Origin: Chromobacterium alkanivorans
GTDB lineage: Bacteria > Pseudomonadota > Gammaproteobacteria > Burkholderiales > Chromobacteriaceae
DNA: 64,000 nt
NCBI RefSeq assembly: GCF_016937655.1
Contig: NZ_JAFHKL010000004.1
Location: 362,176 to 426,175 of the forward strand
Direction: 5' to 3'
Below, in pieces: positions 32,127 through 42,995 of this stretch. Under the pieces are notes generated by a model that saw only the letters and a program-made list of their open reading frames with translations, was not told the DNA's origin and made no database searches. Position 1 is the stretch's first letter. The number at the start of each line of letters is the position of its first letter. A program made the translations under genes and the position numbers.

Positions 32127-34113
32127 GTTTTTCTCCCGGTTCGGCGCGGCCGGCTTTGGCGGCGCCGCCTCCATTCTGCCCCAACAGGTGACGCTGGAAA
32201 AACCACAGGCTGTGGCCCAGTTGCAGCACCTGGTTTTCGCGCTTGGCCGCGCCGTGGCCTTCGTCCGGGAACAGGATCAGGCCGCCGTCCACGCCCTTGC
32301 CGGCCATGGCGCGATACATTTGCAGCGCCTCGCCCACCGGCACCCGCGGGTCGCTGACGCCCTGGATGATCAGCAGCGGGTCGCGCAGCTTGTCGATATA
32401 GTTGATGGGGGACAATTGCTCCAGCGCGGCGCTGTCGCGTTCCAGGTCGCCGTATTCGGCGGCGCGCAGCGCGCGGCGGTAAGACGCGGTGTTTTGCAGG
32501 AAGCTGACCAGGTTGGCGATGCCGACATTGGACACGCCGGCGTCGTAGGCGCCGGCGAAGATGGTCATCGCCGCCAGCGTGGAGTAGCCGCCGTAGCTGC
32601 CGCCCATCACGCCGATCTTGGGCGCCGCGCCGGCCGCGCCCCACTGGCTGCGGATGTAAAGCGCGGCGTCTTCGATATCGGACAGCACTTGCAGCCGGCG
32701 CGGGCCGTTGTCGCTGTCCAGCCAGGTTTTGCCGTAGCCGATGGAGCCGCGCACATTGGGCTGCACATAGATGAAGCCGGCGTCGACGAACAGCTGCGCC
32801 TGCGGCGAGAAGCCGGCGCGGCTCTGCCCTTCCGGGCCGCCGTGGAAGTTGACCACCACCGGGCAGGGCGTGGCCGCGCAGCGGGCCGGCCGGCGCACAA
32901 ACATTGGAATCGGCGTGCCGTCGCGCGCCGGATAACTTTCCAGGCTGGCCTTGGCGAAGCCGCGGGTGTCCAGCTCCGGCGCGGACGGCAGCAGCCATTG
33001 GCTGAGCTTGCCGCTCTTGCTGTCCCAGACATGGCTGCTGGCCGGCGCGGTGTCGGTTTCCACGCTGAAATTGACGTAGCGGCCGTCGCGGCTGAGGTTA
33101 ACCACATTGACCTGGGCCGCGCCGGGGAAGGCCGGCAACTTCAGCGCGCGGTAAGCGCGGCGGCCGTCCAGCGCCAGCGCCTTGCCGTAGCCGCCCTGGC
33201 TCAGCGTGTAGTAGACGCGGCCCTGCTCGCGGTCGATGTCCAGGTTCTGGACGTCGCCGCGCGTCTCCGGCGTCAGCGGCTGGAACGCGCCGGCGCGCCA
33301 TAGATAGAGACGGTGGTATTCGCCGAACTTATTGGTGCTCACCAGGTATTCGCCGTCGCGCAGGCCAAAATCCATCCGGTAGTCGGTGGTTTCGCCCTGA
33401 CCCAGCAGCGGCTGCACGGGCTTGCCGTACGGCGTCCACAGATAGAATTCGGCGCTGGCGTTGCTCAGCGTCTTTTGCAGCAGCAAGCGGCCATCGTCGC
33501 GGTGGCCGGCGATGCTCCAGGCGCCGCGCTCGCCGAACAGGCGCTCGCGGCGGCCGTCGGCCAGCCGGTAGCGGTACAGGGTGTAGCTGTCGGCCCGCTC
33601 GTCGTTGCTGCGGTAGTACAGCCATTGGCCGTCCTTGCTGAGGAACTGGAACTGGGTCTGCACGCCGGCCTTGTGCTGCACTTCGCGCAGCGCGCCGCCG
33701 TTGGCGGCTTGCAGATAGAGGCCGGGGTTTTCCTCCCCCTTGCGGTCGCGGCTGAGCACCAGCCAGCGCCCGTCCGGGCTGACCTCCTGAATCAGGGTGG
33801 CGTCCTCTCCGCCGGTCAGCTGCACCGGGAAGCGCTGCGGGCCGTCCAGCTTCCATACCTGCGGCACGCCGGTGACGCGCCAGCTGAAGTACAAGGCCTT
33901 GCCGTCCGGGGCCAGCACGCCGGCGCCGGGCGCGCGCAGGTCCAGCATATTCTGCACTTTGCGGCTCAGTTCCGCCGGCAGCGGCGCGGCGCGGTAGCGC
34001 GCCACGTCTTCGGCGCTGACGCTGGCGGCGCCAAGACCGCTGTAGCCGCCTGCGGACCAGCCATGAGTGGAAAGCATCATTAGCGTTGCCGCGGATAAAG
34101 CACGAACCATCAT
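32107..34113 (-). CDS. S9-family prolyl-oligopeptidase-like peptidase, secreted
   Basis: A 668-residue serine peptidase of the S9 family. A signal peptide covers about the first 21 residues (ALSAATLMMLSTHGWSA). A beta-propeller occupies about residues 40-400. The C-terminal alpha/beta hydrolase domain has the nucleophile in GVMGGSYGGYSTLAAM, the aspartate in QGVSDPRVP and the histidine in FPDEGHG. The ATG at 34113 has AGGAG six bases away. It likely trims dipeptides or oligopeptides in the periplasm. It diverges from the YcnI-like gene across a gap containing a palindrome. Confidence 0.9.
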   Translation of the reverse strand: MMVRALSAATLMMLSTHGWSAGGYSGLGAASVSAEDVARYRAAPLPAELSRKVQNMLDLRAPGAGVLAPDGKALYFSWRVTGVPQVWKLDGPQRFPVQLTGGEDATLIQEVSPDGRWLVLSRDRKGEENPGLYLQAANGGALREVQHKAGVQTQFQFLSKDGQWLYYRSNDERADSYTLYRYRLADGRRERLFGERGAWSIAGHRDDGRLLLQKTLSNASAEFYLWTPYGKPVQPLLGQGETTDYRMDFGLRDGEYLVSTNKFGEYHRLYLWRAGAFQPLTPETRGDVQNLDIDREQGRVYYTLSQGGYGKALALDGRRAYRALKLPAFPGAAQVNVVNLSRDGRYVNFSVETDTAPASSHVWDSKSGKLSQWLLPSAPELDTRGFAKASLESYPARDGTPIPMFVRRPARCAATPCPVVVNFHGGPEGQSRAGFSPQAQLFVDAGFIYVQPNVRGSIGYGKTWLDSDNGPRRLQVLSDIEDAALYIRSQWGAAGAAPKIGVMGGSYGGYSTLAAMTIFAGAYDAGVSNVGIANLVSFLQNTASYRRALRAAEYGDLERDSAALEQLSPINYIDKLRDPLLIIQGVSDPRVPVGEALQMYRAMAGKGVDGGLILFPDEGHGAAKRENQVLQLGHSLWFFQRHLLGQNGGGAAKAGRAEPGEKHESTGA

Positions 34114-34196
34114 GACTGCTCCTGAACCATTGGGTGGGCGGACCAGTATAGCGGCCATGACAATGACGTTACAAATGCATTATTCTCATACGAACT

Positions 34197-34215
34197 ATGC
34201 GACACTTTGTCGCAT
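34197..34215. promoter_or_regulatory. Candidate operator palindrome between S9 peptidase and YcnI-like genes
   Basis: Perfect 8-bp arms ATGCGACA and TGTCGCAT separated by CTT. It sits about 84 bases from the peptidase start and about 103 from the ycnI-like start. The regulator is unknown. Confidence 0.5.
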
Positions 34216-34317
34216 GCGAAAGGAATGAGCAGGCGCTAAACTGATGCGGTCAATCCTCATTCGCATTTGCCGCCCCTGGCCGGCAACGGCGCTAACCTTG
34301 ATCCGCAAAGAGCTTCC

Positions 34318-34833
34318 ATGAAAAAACTCGCCCTGCTGGCCTTGCTGGCCGCTTCCGGTTCTGCCTTCGCCCACGTCACCCTGGAAACGCCCACCGTCGC
34401 CAGCGGCAGCTATTACAAGGGCGTGCTGAAAATCGGCCACGGCTGCAACGGCAGCCCCACCACCGCCGTCAGCGTAGAGCTGCCGGAAGGCGTGCGCCTG
34501 GCGCAGCCGATGCCGAAAGCCGGCTGGGAAGTGGAAGTGGTCAAGAGCGCGGTCAAGCCTTTCGACAATTACGGCCGCAAGGTCAGCGAGGATGTGAGCG
34601 GCATCACCTGGAAGGGCGGCAAGCTGCCGTCCAATTTCTACGATGAATTCGTGTTCCAGGCCAAGATCGCCGCCCAGCCGGGCAAGCTGTTCTTCAAGGT
34701 AAAGCAGCAATGCGAGCAGGGCGAGACCAACTGGGCGGAGATTCCGGCCGCCGGCCAGGACGCGCATGAGCTGAAGAGCCCGGCGGCGGAGTTGACGGTG
34801 ACGGCGGCAGGCGCGGCCGGCCATCATCATTAA
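34318..34833 (+). CDS. YcnI-like periplasmic copper-binding protein (DUF1775)
   Basis: A 171-residue secreted protein. The signal peptide ends ...GSAFA, leaving His as first mature residue in HVTLETPTV, the layout by which YcnI proteins bind copper through the N-terminal amine and histidine. The domain continues with KIGHGCNGSPTTAVSVELPEG and TWKGGKLPSNFYDEFVF. The C-terminus ends in three histidines. Partner genes usual for this family (CopC, CopD, DUF461/PCuAC) are absent here. A role in copper handling is inferred from the family. A MITE-like repeat starts right at its stop codon. Confidence 0.87.
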   Translation: MKKLALLALLAASGSAFAHVTLETPTVASGSYYKGVLKIGHGCNGSPTTAVSVELPEGVRLAQPMPKAGWEVEVVKSAVKPFDNYGRKVSEDVSGITWKGGKLPSNFYDEFVFQAKIAAQPGKLFFKVKQQCEQGETNWAEIPAAGQDAHELKSPAAELTVTAAGAAGHHH

Positions 34834-34976
34834 GAACCTGTTTACGACCTGCTGCGCGTCGGCGATACGGCGTTGAAAACCCCTTCGAAATGCTCATGTA
34901 CCTTATGTACATTCCGCTTTCTCAGCGGTTTTCGCCTTGTCTCGCCTTAGCTCGCGAGATCGTAAACACGTTCTCA
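34831..34976 (+). mobile_element. MITE-like element, copy 3 (140 bp), directly after the YcnI-like gene
   Basis: Core 34834-34973 starts GAACCTGTTTACGACCT and ends AGATCGTAAACACGTTC. Flanks are TAA and TCA, a duplication with one difference or a coincidence. The left flank TAA is the stop codon of the YcnI-like gene. Compared with copies 1 and 2 the interior carries a TGA in the only long minus-strand frame. Confidence 0.85.
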
Positions 34977-35001
34977 GAACGGATTCCTTGGCCGACCTGA
35001 T

Positions 35002-35017
35002 CCCGCTTGCAAGCGGG
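35002..35017. repeat. 16-bp perfect palindrome
   Basis: CCCGCTTGCAAGCGGG lies between repeat copy 3 and the yidB-like terminator. It may contribute to transcription stop for either strand. Confidence 0.45.
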
Positions 35018-35035
35018 CCGGCCAAAGGCATGAAA

Positions 35036-35068
35036 AACGCCGGCGGCGAGTCTCTCGCGGCCGGCGTT
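35036..35068 (-). terminator. Rho-independent terminator of the YidB-like gene
   Basis: Outer arms AACGCCGGC and GCCGGCGTT enclose GCGAG/CTCGC around TCT. Read on the minus strand it is followed by TTTTTCATGCC, 20 bases after the gene. Confidence 0.82.
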
Positions 35069-35087
35069 ATTGCATGGATGGGTGGGA

Positions 35088-35477
35088 TCAGCGGAACAAA
35101 CCCTTGAGTAGATCCGCTCCCTGGAACAGCAGATCATCACCTTGCGGCAGTTGGCCGTTGGGGGTCAGCTTGTCCACCAGGCCGGGCAGATGCTCGGCCA
35201 CCAGCTGCGACAGCTGGCCCTGTTCCAGCCCGAACTTCTCGGCCAGGCCGGACAACTGCTCCGAGCCCAACACTTGCTGGATCTGCTCGGCGGACACCAG
35301 CAGATTGCCGCCCTGGCCCACCCAGGACGACACCAGCTCGCCCAGCCCGCCTTGCTGGAATTGCTCCAGCAGGCCGGACAAGCCGCCCTGCTGTTGCAGC
35401 AAGGCCTGCAAGGCTCCGCCGGCGCCGCCTTCCGCGCCGCCGGACAGCAAACCGCTCAAGGAATCGAATAAAGCCAT
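35088..35477 (-). CDS. YidB-like protein (DUF937)
   Basis: A 129-residue protein. The N-terminal half is Gly/Gln/Leu-rich (SGLLSGGAEGGAGGALQALLQQQGG), and the second half EQIQQVLGSEQLSGLAEKFGL with LVAEHLPGLVDKLTPNGQLP matches the YidB/DUF937 family, of unknown function. The start at 35477 has AGGAG six bases upstream. It has its own terminator and lies after holA on the same strand with a 56-base gap. Confidence 0.87.
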   Translation of the reverse strand: MALFDSLSGLLSGGAEGGAGGALQALLQQQGGLSGLLEQFQQGGLGELVSSWVGQGGNLLVSAEQIQQVLGSEQLSGLAEKFGLEQGQLSQLVAEHLPGLVDKLTPNGQLPQGDDLLFQGADLLKGLFR

Positions 35478-35533
35478 GGTGCTCTCCTGTTTGCCGCGCA
35501 CGGGGCGCGAATCTCGGTAAGTTGCCCGCCGGC

Positions 35534-36538
35534 TCAAGCGGCCAGCAGGCCCGCCAGCCCGCGCATGGTCTGCCAGGGGTCGCCGGTTTCCACGCCCTTG
35601 ATCTGACGGTCTATGCGCGCGCATTCCTCCAGCGCGGTCATCAGCTTGCGCGGGCCGATGCGACGCAAGGCCGGCTCGGCCAGACGTTGCTTGTCGCCCC
35701 ACAAACGCAGTTCGCGCGACATGTCGCGCGCGTTGCGCCCATCCTTCAGGCCCTGGCGCAGACGCAGCAACATGCGCACGTCTTCGGTCAGCGACCACAA
35801 CACCAGCACCGGCGCTTCGCCTTCGGCCATCAGGCCGTCCAGCATGCGCAGCACTCGCGGCACGTCGCCGGCCAGCCAGGATTCGGACAGGTGGAACACG
35901 TCGAAGCGGGCCACATTGGCTACCGCGGCGCGCAGTTGCTCCAGCGTCAGTTCGCCGGCCGGGTACAACAAGGCCAGCTTGTCCACTTCCTGGCGCGCAG
36001 CCAGCAGATTGCCTTCGACGCGATCAACAAAAAACGCCAGCGCCTCGCCGCCCAGCACCTGACCCTGAGCCTTGAGCCGGCGCGTGATCCAGCTGGGCAG
36101 TTCGGCGCGGCTCACCAATCGGGCCTCCGCCGTCACCGCCAGCTTTTCCAGCGCCTGGAACCACTTGGACTGCTGCTGCGCGCGCTCCAGCTTGGGCAGG
36201 GTGATCAGGGTCACCGTGTCCTGCGGCGGCTGGGCCGCCAGCTGTTGCAGCGCCTCGGCGCCTTCGGTGCCGGGCTTGCCGTTGGGGATGCGGATTTCCA
36301 GCAGCTTGCGCTCGGCGAACAGCGAGACGCTGCTCATCGCGTCGCGCAGCTGCGACCAGTCGAACCCCGCCTCCACCGTCAGCACTTCGCGCTCCTGATA
36401 GCCTTGCTCGCGCGCCGCCTGGCGCAGCGCGTCGGCGGCTTCCAGCGCCAGCAGCGCTTCCTCGCCGTGGATCAGGTACAACGGCGCCAGGCCTTTGCCC
36501 AGCGCCGCGATCAGCGCGTCAGGGCTTAGGCTGGGCAT
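35534..36538 (-). CDS. holA: DNA polymerase III delta subunit (clamp loader)
   Basis: HolA is the wrench of the clamp loader that opens the beta sliding clamp. The 334 residues match the usual length. The opening LAPLYLIHGEEALLALEAADALR, the FAERKLLEIRIPNGKPG strand and the C-terminal YPAGELTLEQL plus ADVARF-like NVARFDVFHLSESWLAGD segment are family signatures. The Walker-like motif is degenerate, as normal for delta. The ATG at 36538 lies 20 bases inside lptE, so translation is coupled. The order leuS-lptE-holA is common in beta- and gammaproteobacteria. Confidence 0.95.
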   Translation of the reverse strand: MPSLSPDALIAALGKGLAPLYLIHGEEALLALEAADALRQAAREQGYQEREVLTVEAGFDWSQLRDAMSSVSLFAERKLLEIRIPNGKPGTEGAEALQQLAAQPPQDTVTLITLPKLERAQQQSKWFQALEKLAVTAEARLVSRAELPSWITRRLKAQGQVLGGEALAFFVDRVEGNLLAARQEVDKLALLYPAGELTLEQLRAAVANVARFDVFHLSESWLAGDVPRVLRMLDGLMAEGEAPVLVLWSLTEDVRMLLRLRQGLKDGRNARDMSRELRLWGDKQRLAEPALRRIGPRKLMTALEECARIDRQIKGVETGDPWQTMRGLAGLLAA

Positions 36539-37079
36539 CGGCGGGCTTCAGGCTTTGCGGGCCGGTCAGCGGCGCGGCGGCCGGCTTTTTCAGGTAGGCC
36601 AGACGACGGACGATCTGCTCTGCCGCGTCGCGACGGGCGTCGGCCCAGATCAGCGCCTCTTCCTGTTCCTTGCCGAGAATGGCGCTGTCCGAGTAGTTCA
36701 TGCTGCGGCGCACCACCACATTCATGTCCGGCTCCACCGGCACGCCGAACAGCACGGTGCGCACCACGGCGGTGTAGGTCAGCTGGTACTCGTTGATCTT
36801 GCCGCCCACGTTCAGGGTCAGGATGTCCTTGGCCTGGTTTTCGCTGAGGATGGTCACCACCGCCTCGGCCTGCTTGGGATTGTCCAGCAGTTGCAGACGC
36901 GGGTCGCGCGCCAGCACGGTGCGCACGTCGCCGGTCACGGCGGTGCCGCCGCCGTCGAAATACAGCGAGGCGAACGGCAGCGGCTTCATCGGGCCGCCCA
37001 GGCCGCGCAGGTGGAAGCCGCAGGCGCTCAGCGTGACGGCCAGCAGCGCCAGCCACAACCATTGCAGGGAAAGTCTCAT
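36519..37079 (-). CDS. lptE: LPS-assembly lipoprotein LptE
   Basis: LptE plugs the LptD barrel that inserts lipopolysaccharide into the outer membrane. The 186-residue precursor has a signal peptide with lipobox LSAC (Cys at residue 20), followed by GFHLRG, the diagnostic start of mature LptE. The rest forms the two-layer alpha/beta domain, with a Pro-rich tail. It lies between leuS and holA; 69 bases separate it from leuS and contain a 24-bp palindrome. Confidence 0.94.
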   Translation of the reverse strand: MRLSLQWLWLALLAVTLSACGFHLRGLGGPMKPLPFASLYFDGGGTAVTGDVRTVLARDPRLQLLDNPKQAEAVVTILSENQAKDILTLNVGGKINEYQLTYTAVVRTVLFGVPVEPDMNVVVRRSMNYSDSAILGKEQEEALIWADARRDAAEQIVRRLAYLKKPAAAPLTGPQSLKPADAQPKP

Positions 37080-37114
37080 TCGCGATTCCTTATCGGGAAA
37101 CTATGCTTGCCTGA

Positions 37115-37138
37115 CCCGGTCCAGCGCGCTGGACCGGG
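37115..37138. repeat. 24-bp perfect palindrome between leuS and lptE
   Basis: CCCGGTCCAGCG followed by its exact inverse CGCTGGACCGGG. On the minus strand it lies ten bases after the leuS stop. There is no T-tract, so it may moderate read-through into lptE-holA or be an RNA processing site. Confidence 0.6.
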
Positions 37139-37148
37139 CCACGCCGGT

Positions 37149-39889
<2,741 letters not shown>

Positions 39890-39959
39890 ACGGCGTCTTC
39901 GCTCCCGCGATAAGACCCCAAAAAAACAAATGCTTGGCCGGCGTCTCAGCCTGTCGTCG

Positions 39960-40349
39960 TCACGGGCAGGGCTTGACGCCCCAGCCTTTGCGGCCGCGCC
40001 AGCAGGAGAAGTCTTCCTTCACCGCGCGCAGGGTCCATACATTGTCTTCGCGGCTGAGCTGGAAACGCTGGCGCGTGCCCTTGACGCTGTCGTCCATCAG
40101 GCCTTCGCGCAGCAAGGCGATGCTGGCTTTGTCGAAGGCTTCCGGCGAGCTGATCTGTATCACTTTCAGGCTGCGGTATTCGAACTGGCCGTCTTCGCCC
40201 AGCCGGTTCTTGGCGAAACGCAGCACGACCTCAAGCGGCAGTTCGCCCGGCTGGCCGGCGAACGGCAGCCGCGCTTCGTCGCTGTAGGCGGAGGCGGCGG
40301 CGGGAATCGCGGCCAAGGCGGCCGCGGCGCAGAGCATCATCGCTTTCAT
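39960..40349 (-). CDS. Hypothetical exported protein
   Basis: A 129-residue protein of no family I recognise. The first 21 residues (MLCAAAALAAIPAAASA) are a clear signal peptide, so the mature 108-residue protein is periplasmic or outer-membrane associated. Two cysteines near the end (FSCWRGRKGWGVKPC) could form a disulfide. The ATG at 40349 has AAGGA at good spacing; an ATG six bases upstream is less well placed. It lies between leuS and pip on the same strand, apparently with its own promoter. Confidence 0.75.
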   Translation of the reverse strand: MKAMMLCAAAALAAIPAAASAYSDEARLPFAGQPGELPLEVVLRFAKNRLGEDGQFEYRSLKVIQISSPEAFDKASIALLREGLMDDSVKGTRQRFQLSREDNVWTLRAVKEDFSCWRGRKGWGVKPCP

Positions 40350-40420
40350 GTCCATCCTTGCATCCGGTTGGAGTGGAAAGCTGGGTTCGACCCCCGCTGC
40401 GGCTAATTAGTTGCGCCGAT

Positions 40421-41374
40421 TCAAACCCGGCCGGCCAGATGGGCGTCGCGAAAGCGCTCCAGCTGCCGAAGCAGCGCGTCCAGGATGTCCGGCTCCCACA
40501 GCGAATGGCCGGCGGCCTCCACCAGTTCGTAGTGGGCTTGCGGCCAGGCCTGGGCCAGCCGTAGCGCGGTGGCCGGCGGGCAGACCACGTCGTAACGGCC
40601 TTGCACGATGGCGGCGGGGATATGGCGGATGCGCGCCAGCCCGTCCAGCAGCGCTCCTTCCGGCAGAAACACGCGGTTGACGAAGTAATGCGCCTCCAGC
40701 CGCGCCAGCGACAAGGCCACGTATTCGCTGCCGGCGCGCTCGGCGGCGTCGGCGTTGGGCCGCAGCGCGACGCAAGCGCCCTCGTAACGGCACCAGGCGC
40801 GACAGGCCGGCAGATGCACAGCCGGGTCGGGATCGGTCAGGCGCCGGTAGTAAGCGGCCAACAAGTCGCCGCGCTCGGCTTCCGGGATCGGCGCGACGAA
40901 ACGTTGCCACTCCTCGGGAAAGAACTGGCCCATGCCGTGCAGAAACCAGTCGATCTCGCGGCGCTCGCCCAGGAAGATGCCGCGCAGAATCAGGCCGCTG
41001 ACCCGTTCCGGATGCGCCTGAGCGTAAGCCAGCGCCAGCGTGCTGCCCCAGGAGCCGCCGAACACCAGCCAGCGCTCTATGCCCAAGTGCTCGCGCAGCC
41101 GTTCGATGTCCGCCACCAGATGGGCGGTGCTGTTGTCGCGCAGCTCGCCGCGCGGCGTCGAGCGGCCGCTGCCGCGCTGATCGAACAACACCGCGCGGTA
41201 AAAGCCGGGGTCGAACAGCTGGCGGCAGGCCGGCACGCAGCCGTCGCCCGGCCCGCCATGCAGGTAGAGCGCCGGATAGCCCTGTGGCGAGCCGCACTGC
41301 TCCCAATACATCGCATGCATGCCGTCCAGCTGCAACATGCTGCTGGCGAACGGCGCTATCGGCGGATACAACAT
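40421..41374 (-). CDS. pip: Proline iminopeptidase
   Basis: Pip removes N-terminal proline from peptides. The 317-residue alpha/beta hydrolase of the S33 family has the oxyanion motif LHGGPGDGCVP, the DQRGSGRSTP signature, the nucleophile in FGGSWGSTLALAYAQ, the Asp in GRYDVVCPP and His in EAAGHSLWEP. Length and motif spacing are typical. GGAGAG precedes the ATG. It lies 38 bases after the TauE-type exporter gene, in the order EVE-tauE-pip. Confidence 0.94.
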   Translation of the reverse strand: MLYPPIAPFASSMLQLDGMHAMYWEQCGSPQGYPALYLHGGPGDGCVPACRQLFDPGFYRAVLFDQRGSGRSTPRGELRDNSTAHLVADIERLREHLGIERWLVFGGSWGSTLALAYAQAHPERVSGLILRGIFLGERREIDWFLHGMGQFFPEEWQRFVAPIPEAERGDLLAAYYRRLTDPDPAVHLPACRAWCRYEGACVALRPNADAAERAGSEYVALSLARLEAHYFVNRVFLPEGALLDGLARIRHIPAAIVQGRYDVVCPPATALRLAQAWPQAHYELVEAAGHSLWEPDILDALLRQLERFRDAHLAGRV

Positions 41375-41412
41375 GGCCTCTCCATCGGGGAACAAGGGAA
41401 AACGCGCCGCGC

Positions 41413-42222
41413 TCAACCGCGCAGCAGATTGAACAGCATTTCGCTGGCCATCACCGCCATCAAGGCGGCGAACACCTGCTTCAAGCGCGCCACCGGCAGC
41501 TTGTGCGCGGCGCGCGCGCCCAGCGGGGCCATCAGTACCGTCATCAACATCAGCGCCAGCGTCGCCGGCAGATAGACGAAGCCCAGAGCGCCGTCCGGCA
41601 AGCCGGCCGCGCCCCAGCCGCTGTAGAGGTAGCCGACGGCGCCGGATACGGCGATGGGCCAGCCCAGCGCCGCGCTGGTGGCGATGGCGGTGTGCACCGG
41701 CACATTGCACCAGCTCATGAAGGGCACGCTCATCGAGCCGCCGCCTATGCCCACCCAGCTGGAGACCATGCCGATCAGCCCGCCGGCGCCCCATTGCCCG
41801 GCCTGGCCCGGCATGCCTCGGCTGGCCTGCGGCTTGAGGTTGAAGAACATCTGCACGGCGACCAGATAGGCGTAGCCGACGAAGAACCATTTCAGCGCCA
41901 GCCCGGAGATCGCGCCGGCCACCAGGCTGCCCAGCAAGGTGCCGACCACCATCGCCGGCGCCATCGCCCGCACGATGCGCCAGTCCACCGCTCCCCTCTT
42001 ATGGTGGGCGCGCACGCTGGACAGGCTGGTGAACATCATCACCGCCAGCGAAGTGCCCACCGCCAGATGCTGGGCGTGGTCGCCGCCCAGCTGCGCGGCG
42101 GACAAGACGCCCAACACCACCGGCACGATGACCAGGCCGCCGCCGACGCCGAGCAGGCCGGCCAGGAAGCCGGCCACCGCGCCGCAGGCCAGCAGCGCCA
42201 GAACCAGCGGAACGCTCAGCAT
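41413..42222 (-). CDS. TauE/SafE-family (DUF81) membrane exporter
   Basis: A 269-residue inner-membrane protein with about eight hydrophobic segments and the two inverted family repeats: GAVAGFLAGLLGVGGGLVIVP at residues 14-34 and GMVSSWVGIGGGSMSVPFMS near 150-170. The family moves sulfite, sulfonates or other small organic anions outward, substrate not predictable here. Its start overlaps the stop region of the EVE-domain gene by seven bases, so the two are translated together. Confidence 0.9.
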   Translation of the reverse strand: MLSVPLVLALLACGAVAGFLAGLLGVGGGLVIVPVVLGVLSAAQLGGDHAQHLAVGTSLAVMMFTSLSSVRAHHKRGAVDWRIVRAMAPAMVVGTLLGSLVAGAISGLALKWFFVGYAYLVAVQMFFNLKPQASRGMPGQAGQWGAGGLIGMVSSWVGIGGGSMSVPFMSWCNVPVHTAIATSAALGWPIAVSGAVGYLYSGWGAAGLPDGALGFVYLPATLALMLMTVLMAPLGARAAHKLPVARLKQVFAALMAVMASEMLFNLLRG

Positions 42223-42680
42223 GCCAGCAGTTGTTCAGTGATGTAGCGCCATTCGTCCTCGCTCAAGGGCGTGATGGACAGCCGGTTGCCGCGCTTGAGC
42301 ACCGTCATTTCCGCCAGCGGCGGGTGCTGGCGCAGCTCGGTCGGGGACAGCAGCCGGGTCTTGCGCAGGAAACGCACGTCCACCGCCAGCCAGCGCGGCG
42401 CGTCGGGAGAGGATTTGGGGTCGTAGTAAGGGCTTTCCGGATCGAACTGACTGGAATCCGGATGAGCGGCGGCGGCGATTTCCGCCAGGCCGGCCACCCC
42501 GGGCTCCGGGCAGGACGAGTGCCAGAACAGCAGCCGGTCGCCGGTTTGCATGCCGTCGCGCATGAAGTTGCGCGCCTGGTAATTGCGCACGCCGGTCCAC
42601 TCGAACAAGCGTTCGGGCTCGGCGGCGAGATCGTCGATCGAGGTATCGTCCGGTTCGGACTTCATCAGCCAGTATCGCAT
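42216..42680 (-). CDS. EVE-domain protein
   Basis: A 154-residue protein consisting of one EVE (PUA-like) domain. Marks are RYWLMKSEPDDTSIDDL, WTGVRNYQARNFMRDGMQTGD and LFWHSSCPEPGVAGLAEI. EVE domains bind modified bases in RNA or DNA. The ATG at 42680 is used; a TTG two codons upstream has no family support. It heads the EVE-tauE-pip cluster. Confidence 0.92.
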   Translation of the reverse strand: MRYWLMKSEPDDTSIDDLAAEPERLFEWTGVRNYQARNFMRDGMQTGDRLLFWHSSCPEPGVAGLAEIAAAAHPDSSQFDPESPYYDPKSSPDAPRWLAVDVRFLRKTRLLSPTELRQHPPLAEMTVLKRGNRLSITPLSEDEWRYITEQLLAC

Positions 42681-42806
42681 GGGCAATGTCTGTTAATCAG
42701 TCAGGGAAAGGGTTAACGCTTGCTCAATCTTACTGGAAAGATTGCGGCTTAGGCTGTCTTCACTGACCCGCAAGGGCGTTCAAAACCAGGATCGAAAGGA
42801 AAGATC

Positions 42807-42992
42807 ATGAAAACGCGTGAAAAACAGCTGATGATGGGCCTGTTGCTGAGCGGCGCCTTGAGCGCCTGCGTGGTGGCCCCGCCCCGCGCGGTGGTGGTCA
42901 GGCCCGCGCCGATGGTGGTGCGCCCGGCGCCCGTCGTGGTGACGCCGGCCTATGGCTATTACGGCGACTACGGCCGCCGCCCCTGGCGCTGA
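42807..42992 (+). CDS. Small lipoprotein with Val-Val-Arg-Pro-Ala-Pro repeats
   Basis: A 61-residue precursor. The signal peptide ends in a lipobox LSAC with Cys at residue 21, giving a mature lipoprotein of about 40 residues with RAVVVRPAP, MVVRPAP and VVVTPA repeats and an aromatic/Gly tail (YGYYGDYG). The ribosome binding site GAAAGGA is good. Similar short Pro/Val lipoproteins occur in many proteobacteria, function unknown. Confidence 0.75.
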   Translation: MKTREKQLMMGLLLSGALSACVVAPPRAVVVRPAPMVVRPAPVVVTPAYGYYGDYGRRPWR

Positions 42993-42995
42993 GCG

